This document shows positions 59,406 through 64,000 of a DNA stretch of 64,000 bases, piece by piece. The notes beneath the pieces are model-generated. The model did no database searches. It was not told the DNA's origin and worked only from the letters and a program-made list of their open reading frames with translations. Source of the DNA: Polyangiaceae bacterium (lineage in GTDB: Bacteria > Myxococcota_A > Polyangia > Polyangiales > Polyangiaceae); assembly GCA_016715885.1 (NCBI GenBank), contig JADJXL010000028.1, positions 62,001 to 126,000 on the forward strand. The letters run 5' to 3'. Position 1 is the stretch's first letter, and the number at the start of each line of letters is the position of its first letter. Both the position numbers and the translations under genes were made by a program.

Positions 59406-60788
59406 ATGACCGCGCAAAACCGGCTCGAACAAGAGATCACCAGCCTCGAGGAACTTGCTAGCGACGTCGTTTCTCGCGCCCGCAAAGGCGGCGCCGACGT
59501 CGCCGAAGCCATCGCTCGATCAGGCTCGCAACTCACCACCAAGGTTCGTCTTGGCGAACCCGAGCTCGTCGAGGAAGCGTCGCACCGAAGCCTCGGCATG
59601 CGCGTCATCAAGCAAGGTCGCGTTGCGCTCACCTCGACCTCCGATTTGACCGCCCGCGGCATCGACAGGTTCGTCAAGGACGCCCTCGAGCTCGTCGACA
59701 TCTCGCAAGAAGATCCGTTCGCCGGTCCCGCAGATCCAAAGCTCATCGCGAGCGGCCCCTTCCTCGACCTCGATCTCTACGATCCCAAGGGAGGCGAAGT
59801 GACGGCGGCGGAAGCGGTCGAGCTTGCTCGGCGCGGTGAACAAGCTGCACGCAGCGCGGACAAACGCATCACGAACAGCGAAGGCGCGACGTTCAGTCGC
59901 ACGGCTGGCGCCTTCGCCATCGTTCTGTCGGGGGGTTTTACCGGGGGCTACGCTGGATCGTACGCGTCACTGGTCGTGTCGCCCATCGCCGACGACGCAG
60001 ACGGCAAGAAGCGCCGCGGATTTCACTACACCGCGAAGCGTCATCTCGATGCGCTCGATTCACCCGAAGACGTCGGCAAAGAAGCTGCCCGTCGCACCGT
60101 TCGAAAGCTCGGCGCACGCAAAGTTCCCACGTGCGAAGCACCCGTCGTCTTCGATCCCGACGCGGCACGAGCGCTGCTCGGCCTCTTGTCCGGGGCGATC
60201 ATGGGCAGCAGCATCTGGCGCAAATCGAGCTACTTGCTCGGTCGCGAAGGCACGCGCGTCGCGAGCGATCTCGTCACCATCGTCGACGATCCGCTCGTGC
60301 CGCGAGCACCAGGTTCACGTCCGTTCGATGGCGAAGGACTCGCATCGCGCAAGAACATGGTCGTGCGTCAAGGCATCCTCGAGAGTTACCTCTGCGACAG
60401 CTACAGCGGTCGCAAGCTTTCGCGCCCGCCGACTGCAAGTGCTTCACGAGGTAGCGGGGGAGGCGTCGGTCCTTCGACGTCCAACTTCATGCTTTTGCCC
60501 ACGGGCACCCGCGCGACGGACATCGTCAAGACGACGGCGCGCGGGCTTTACGTCACGGAGATGATGGGATTTGGATACAACCCCGTGACAGGCGACTTTT
60601 CTCGTGGAGCAGCCGGTTTCTGGATCGAAAACGGCGAGCTCGTACATCCCGTCAGTGAAGTCACGATCAGCCTCAATCTCGATCAGCTCTGGCAGCGTGT
60701 CGACGCCGTGGGCAACGATCTGGATCTGCGCACGGCGACGGCGTCCCCCACGCTTCGCGTCTCGTCGATGACGATCGCGGGAAGCTGA
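59406..60788 (+). CDS. pmbA: TldD/PmbA family protein (PmbA/TldE)
   Basis: 460 residues from the ATG at 59406; a TTG at 59367 directly after the previous stop is an alternative. The pattern is that of the TldE subunit: SHRSLGMRVIKQGRVALTSTSDL, ITNSEGATFSRT, APVVFDPDAARALLGLLSGAIMGSS, NFMLLPTGTRATDI and GFGYNPVTGDFSRGAAGFWIENGELVHPVSEVTIS. TldE lacks the HExxxH of TldD, as here, and with TldD forms a protease that processes small peptides such as microcins. TldD is not in the window. Confidence 0.93.
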   Translation: MTAQNRLEQEITSLEELASDVVSRARKGGADVAEAIARSGSQLTTKVRLGEPELVEEASHRSLGMRVIKQGRVALTSTSDLTARGIDRFVKDALELVDISQEDPFAGPADPKLIASGPFLDLDLYDPKGGEVTAAEAVELARRGEQAARSADKRITNSEGATFSRTAGAFAIVLSGGFTGGYAGSYASLVVSPIADDADGKKRRGFHYTAKRHLDALDSPEDVGKEAARRTVRKLGARKVPTCEAPVVFDPDAARALLGLLSGAIMGSSIWRKSSYLLGREGTRVASDLVTIVDDPLVPRAPGSRPFDGEGLASRKNMVVRQGILESYLCDSYSGRKLSRPPTASASRGSGGGVGPSTSNFMLLPTGTRATDIVKTTARGLYVTEMMGFGYNPVTGDFSRGAAGFWIENGELVHPVSEVTISLNLDQLWQRVDAVGNDLDLRTATASPTLRVSSMTIAGS

Positions 60789-60882
60789 ATTCGCACCTTC
60801 AGAGCACGGGTTCGCGCCACTTTTCGTCTGTCAAAGGACGGATTTTCTCGTAGTCTCGGGCCCGGAGGTGGAAGTTCAAGCA

Positions 60883-61200
60883 ATGGGAAAACTTCCTCGA
60901 ACTTTGGGCTCGGCGATCAAGCTGCTGACCGCCTGCACTCTACTTGGCGCATGCACGTCGTATAGCACGATGTGCGTTGACGAGATGGATTGCCGAGATG
61001 GCAACGACGCGGACGTCGATGCGTGCGTCATCGGTTACGAATCGCAGGACGACTTGGCGAGCCTGCATGGTTGTTCCGATTTCTGGAACCGGTACATCGA
61101 CTGTCGTGTCGAGCGGTCGCATTGCGAAAGCAGCGACATCTGGACCGACGATGGCGACTGTAGCGACGAGTGGGACGACTATCGGGATTGCGTCAACTAG
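60883..61200 (+). CDS. Cys-rich small lipoprotein, first of a tandem pair
   Basis: 105 residues from the ATG at 60883 (a GTG 15 bases upstream is possible). A signal peptide ends in lipobox LLGAC. The mature part is very acidic and has about ten Cys residues (MCVDEMDCRDGN, DACVIGYES, HGCSDFWNRYIDC, SHCESS, GDCSDEWDDYRDC). This is an exported disulfide-rich protein. The next gene encodes a paralogue with the same spacing. Function unknown. Confidence 0.82.
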   Translation: MGKLPRTLGSAIKLLTACTLLGACTSYSTMCVDEMDCRDGNDADVDACVIGYESQDDLASLHGCSDFWNRYIDCRVERSHCESSDIWTDDGDCSDEWDDYRDCVN

Positions 61201-61211
61201 GAGGTATGGCT

Positions 61212-61532
61212 ATGCGAATCGTCTTGACCATGCTCGCGTGCCTCGTGTTGGCGCCTGTGGCCACGGGATGCAGCCGAGCAGGGGAATACTGTGATCTCGC
61301 GTGTGAATGCGAGGGCTGTTCCGATCGCGATTACGATGAATGCCTCATCGAATACGAAGCGACGGAAGACACCGCAGCAACCTATGGTTGCTCCGACGAT
61401 TTCTACATCGCGCACGATTGCGTCATGGTGAACAACGACTGCCTGGCGGACAATTTCACGCCTGAGCTCGAATGCATCGACGACATCGCCGATGTCGATG
61501 AATGCATTCGTGACAATTCCGCCATTCGCTGA
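61212..61532 (+). CDS. Cys-rich small lipoprotein, second of a tandem pair
   Basis: 106 residues from the ATG at 61212, seven bases after AGGAGG. Lipobox VATGC, then an acidic Cys-rich domain (YCDLACECEGC, YDECLIEYEATED, YGCSDDFYIAHDC, NDCLADN, LECIDD, DECIRD). It aligns with the upstream gene: C-I-x-x-YE-x4-D-x-A, GCSD, DC, C, C. It looks like a local gene duplication. A strong terminator follows. Confidence 0.82.
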   Translation: MRIVLTMLACLVLAPVATGCSRAGEYCDLACECEGCSDRDYDECLIEYEATEDTAATYGCSDDFYIAHDCVMVNNDCLADNFTPELECIDDIADVDECIRDNSAIR

Positions 61533-61536
61533 AAGC

Positions 61537-61572
61537 AAAGCGGCCGCACCATCGAGATCGTGCGGCCGCTTT
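61537..61572. terminator. Intrinsic terminator between convergent genes
   Basis: Perfect 13-bp arms AAAGCGGCCGCAC and GTGCGGCCGCTTT around a 10-nt loop, five bases after the lipoprotein stop. The A3/T3 ends allow use in both directions. Confidence 0.85.
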
Positions 61573-61583
61573 GGTTCAATGCA

Positions 61584-62231
61584 TCAGCGACTCCCGACCG
61601 CTCGCGCCAAACCTTCGGCGCCTTGCACTGCCGCAGCCGGCGGCTGTTCCGCCGCCGGAGCAGCCGGTGCTGCTGCAGCAGGTGCCGGTGCTTCGGGCAA
61701 CAGAAGCGCCCGCAGCCCCTGCGTGTCCAGCCGCGCGATGTGCGTCGCGAACGGCGGGACCTCCGATGCCTCGTCGCTGAGCACGACGAGCCGTGCATCA
61801 GGACAAGACCGAGTGAGGGCATCGAGCCATCGTTCGAGGTCGACGTCGGCCCCGACCGATTTGGCGTCCACGATGAACACGTCCGGTGGATCCGCGCCCG
61901 CCATGACGAGCGCATCGTAAGGATGTTTCACGTCACGTAGCGGCATCGCGTCACCGAGCGCGCGTGTGACATGTGAAACCGTTTCCTTCGATCCCACGAC
62001 GAGCCCCGTTCGTGCGCTCGCTCTCGCAAGCTCACGCGGAACGCTGTACCCCCAAGCTCGCAGGAATTCCGCAACATCCGCCGCGCGAAACCGCAAGTGG
62101 CGGCCCGGCGTCCGAAAATGCGCAATCCTGCCGCGATCCACCCAGTTATGGATGGTTTTCAAGTCGACCTCGCAAAGTGTTGCAAGGTCGGACGCGGTCA
62201 ACAACTTCTCTCCCCGTACTCCGGCCATCAT
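61584..62231 (-). CDS. MerR/excisionase-type HTH protein with receiver-like C-terminus
   Basis: 215 residues from the ATG at 62231 (or 62228), with GGAG just upstream; the frame remains open further but is poorly codon-biased. Residues about 8-58 are a winged HTH of the excisionase/BldC type: LLTASDLATLCEVDLKTIHNWVDRGRIAHFRTPGRHLRFRAADVAEFL. The middle (YDALVMAGADPPDVFIVDAKSVGADVDLERWLDAL...ARLVVLSDE) resembles a receiver fold with D in VFIVDAK but no clear acidic pair, so perhaps a degenerate receiver. The C-terminus is Ala/Pro-rich. Probably a transcription regulator. Confidence 0.82.
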   Translation of the reverse strand: MMAGVRGEKLLTASDLATLCEVDLKTIHNWVDRGRIAHFRTPGRHLRFRAADVAEFLRAWGYSVPRELARASARTGLVVGSKETVSHVTRALGDAMPLRDVKHPYDALVMAGADPPDVFIVDAKSVGADVDLERWLDALTRSCPDARLVVLSDEASEVPPFATHIARLDTQGLRALLLPEAPAPAAAAPAAPAAEQPPAAAVQGAEGLARAVGSR

Positions 62232-62652
62232 CCGAACTCCACGCGAAAGGTGTGCCACCCCGCCCGATCCCAGACACCACTCGGGCGAACCGAGCTGCGC
62301 CTCCGAAGCACCCACCCTGTTACCTTCTGTAGCCAAACCTAGCTCCCACAGCCCCGCCCGCCACATCTTTCATGAAGTGTGGATCACATTATCCCTCACT
62401 TCAATGCCCGGGGCGAATTCATCGTTCGCCACGAACGCGTAGCATTTCGGCGGCTGCCTTCTACGTAATTTGTTCCTACGTTATTTCTTCTTTTGCTCGT
62501 GAATACCTCACCCCCGATGCCGCCCAAACGACGGCATCGGAAAGCGAGCCATTCACGAACGACGGGGACGTGACAGAAACCATCGCTCCCGTCCACCCCG
62601 GAGCACCAAATTGCTGGACGAGCGGCCTCGACTTGACGCGGAAACGCGCCAT
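62232..62652. other. Intergenic region without recognisable gene
   Basis: About 420 bases. A local AT-richer patch (about 62455-62510, containing TTATTTCTTCTTTTG) may hold the promoter of the HTH gene. No convincing gene or hairpin seen. Confidence 0.45.
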
Positions 62653-64000
62653 TCATGGGTCTGCCATCACTGCATTTGGCAATCCTGGCGTTGGTTCCGA
62701 TATCAGGAAAGACGAAGAAACACCATCTGGAGCGCTCGGGGTTCGGCGCGAAACACTCTGACCCGCCTTGGGTTTGGGAAGCGCAGGAAATCTCGAAATG
62801 GTATGCCCTTCCGGATGAACGAGCCGAAGTAGCTCGCCCGAATTGCTCAGTCCGCTTCTTCCAAGCGATGGAACACGCACCAATATGGCGGAAGGATCCG
62901 GGGCGACGTCAATCTCGTCGTCCGCGACAAACTTTTCGTTCACGACGACCGCAAATTGCCCCGGCGGAAGTAGTGCTTCCGGCAAGACGGTCTCCCCACC
63001 AATGTCGAGAATGCGATAACCGCTCAATGCCGCGTCCGCTTGTCCATCATTGTAGAGCTCTACCCATTCCTGATGTGGCTCCGGACCTATCGGATTCGCC
63101 ATCACTTCATTCAAAACCACGTGCGCCATGAGCGCGTTCGTCGTGGCCGTGAAACTGCGACGTTGAGCTCGTCCGAGTCGATCGATGGTCACGACGTCGA
63201 GCGCAATGTCGCGTTCCGGCGGCAATCCTTTGATGACAAACCTTTCCTTGCTCCCCACTTTTGCCACCCAATCAATCCCCTCGCCCTCGACGCCCCAAAG
63301 CAGCTCTCCTGCTGGAGCTCGGACGATTGCGCGATCGTCCATTACGTCAGCGCACCCAACACCAAATCGCATTTCGCCACGCTCACACTCGAGCGGCGCA
63401 ATCTCTTCCTCGACGAGCTCACCCGCCTCGAACGCCATGGGCTCGATTTGCACGAGCCCTCCACCAAGCTCCGGTATTTCGACGACCGGGGGCAAGACCA
63501 TCGGGCCCGATTCTTCGGCCGGCCATCGCCCTTCGATTCGGACCCGCATGCAATTCGGCCCAGGCCCATGTGCCGCTACGCCTCGCGACAAAGTGCCCAA
63601 GAGACCGCCCGGCTCGAGCGTCACGTCGACTTCGACATCCGGCAAAACCGTAGCTCCGCAAAAAATTCCAAAGCGTGCGGGCGTGTCGACTGGGGGCCAT
63701 ACGCGCGTGAGCAAAGGCAACTCACCTTCGGTGCGAACGTCGAAATGCACCGCCTTGCGCGGATCCCCGCTGGCAATCGCATAGGTTTGTCCCTGCTCGA
63801 GGACGACCGTCGGAGCAACGACGATGTTTTCTTCGTCCTCCGCCCACACGACCGCCGGCACGATCCTTTCCATGAGCGTCTTGGTCAAATCGTCACGCTC
63901 GATCTGCCGCAGATGGTGATCGGTGACTTCACCACGGACGAGAAAAACACGCGCCGCATCGATGGAACCCGGCCAGTGCACGCGCGCTCGCATGACGCGT
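62653..64000 (-). CDS. Lamin-tail-domain protein, N-terminus outside the window
   Basis: At least 446 codons; the frame is still open at the window edge, so the first ATG inside (63993) is probably not the start. The visible part is made of beta-rich segments. Near its residues 290-400 lies a lamin tail domain: VVLNEVMANPIGPEPHQEWVELYNDGQADAALSGYRILDIGG, LPPGQFAVVVNEKF and LSNSGELLRLVHPEGHTISRFP. LTD domains occur in secreted or surface proteins of bacteria, often with nucleases or adhesion modules. The earlier part has scattered Cys residues, in line with export. Function unknown. Confidence 0.8.
   Translation of the reverse strand, partial: RVMRARVHWPGSIDAARVFLVRGEVTDHHLRQIERDDLTKTLMERIVPAVVWAEDEENIVVAPTVVLEQGQTYAIASGDPRKAVHFDVRTEGELPLLTRVWPPVDTPARFGIFCGATVLPDVEVDVTLEPGGLLGTLSRGVAAHGPGPNCMRVRIEGRWPAEESGPMVLPPVVEIPELGGGLVQIEPMAFEAGELVEEEIAPLECERGEMRFGVGCADVMDDRAIVRAPAGELLWGVEGEGIDWVAKVGSKERFVIKGLPPERDIALDVVTIDRLGRAQRRSFTATTNALMAHVVLNEVMANPIGPEPHQEWVELYNDGQADAALSGYRILDIGGETVLPEALLPPGQFAVVVNEKFVADDEIDVAPDPSAILVRVPSLGRSGLSNSGELLRLVHPEGHTISRFPALPKPKAGQSVSRRTPSAPDGVSSSFLISEPTPGLPNAVMADP

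Noticed and set aside
1..64000. CGATCG and GCGATCG appear often
   Set aside because: I did not count them; in this GC-rich DNA with many Asp-Arg and Ile-Ala codon pairs they may be explained by composition and codon use, unlike the AT-containing GTTTGTCC octamer.
1..64000. CRISPR arrays, tRNA genes, transposases and att sites
   Set aside because: None seen; the only tandem repeats are short ones inside coding regions.

Overview
The window reads as a piece of chromosome from a large-genome myxobacterium, most likely of the Polyangium/Sorangium/Minicystis group. This is inferred from the high GC content, the many Pro-rich or Cys-rich lipoproteins with no obvious homologues, the 11-kb TPR gene, the V4R/roadblock signalling genes, GHKL and MoxR ATPases, and frequent GTG/TTG starts behind good ribosome binding sites. 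About 47 protein genes are supported. I found no rRNA, tRNA, CRISPR array, prophage or insertion sequence.

Layout. 1-4231 (minus): operon of a coiled-coil membrane protein, MoxR ATPase, DUF58 protein and a BatA-type protein cut by the window edge. 4.3-9.2 kb: a response regulator with an Ala/Lys tail, an HpnA-like epimerase, a small patch of nucleotidyltransferase/antitoxin-like genes, and a two-gene cassette of unknown function. 9.2-11.4 kb: groES-groEL behind a readable sigma70-type promoter and a perfect CIRCE operator. 11.4-16.2 kb: YihY-type membrane protein, prolyl-oligopeptidase lipoprotein, VWA lipoprotein. 16.4-20.2 kb: two translationally coupled, paralogous GHKL ATPases, the second ending in a zincin-like HExxH domain. 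20.7-26.5 kb: a co-directional signalling cluster (V4R, roadblock, OmpA-like, membrane coiled coil with terminal roadblock, PAS histidine kinase, receiver-DUF4388 regulator). 26.5-32.7 kb: ABC-F ATPase coupled to a thioredoxin-like lipoprotein, then a 2-oxoacid dehydrogenase E2 coupled to glyA. 32.7-35 kb: two divergent paralogous lipoproteins and an HU-like protein. 35.3-46.3 kb: one 3674-codon TPR gene. 46.5-54.6 kb: Tat-type esterase, AlgH/YqgE, a multi-pass carrier, cytochrome P450, then an XPB helicase-Bax1 nuclease pair and a thioredoxin-rhodanese fusion. 54.8-58.6 kb (minus): GST-larB-larC-GST. 58.7-64 kb: membrane protein and PmbA/TldE, two tandem Cys-rich lipoproteins, a MerR/excisionase-type HTH protein and an edge-truncated lamin-tail-domain protein.

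Best candidates for something undescribed: (1) the octamer GTTTGTCC/GGACAAAC, which I find 32 times on the two strands where about 1-2 are expected, in at least four reading frames and in intergenic DNA; (2) the GHKL-GHKL/HExxH pair; (3) the V4R-roadblock-kinase cluster; (4) the giant TPR protein; (5) the unknown pair at 7.6-8.9 kb. The window also carries long nested palindromes between genes, two of them between convergent genes.
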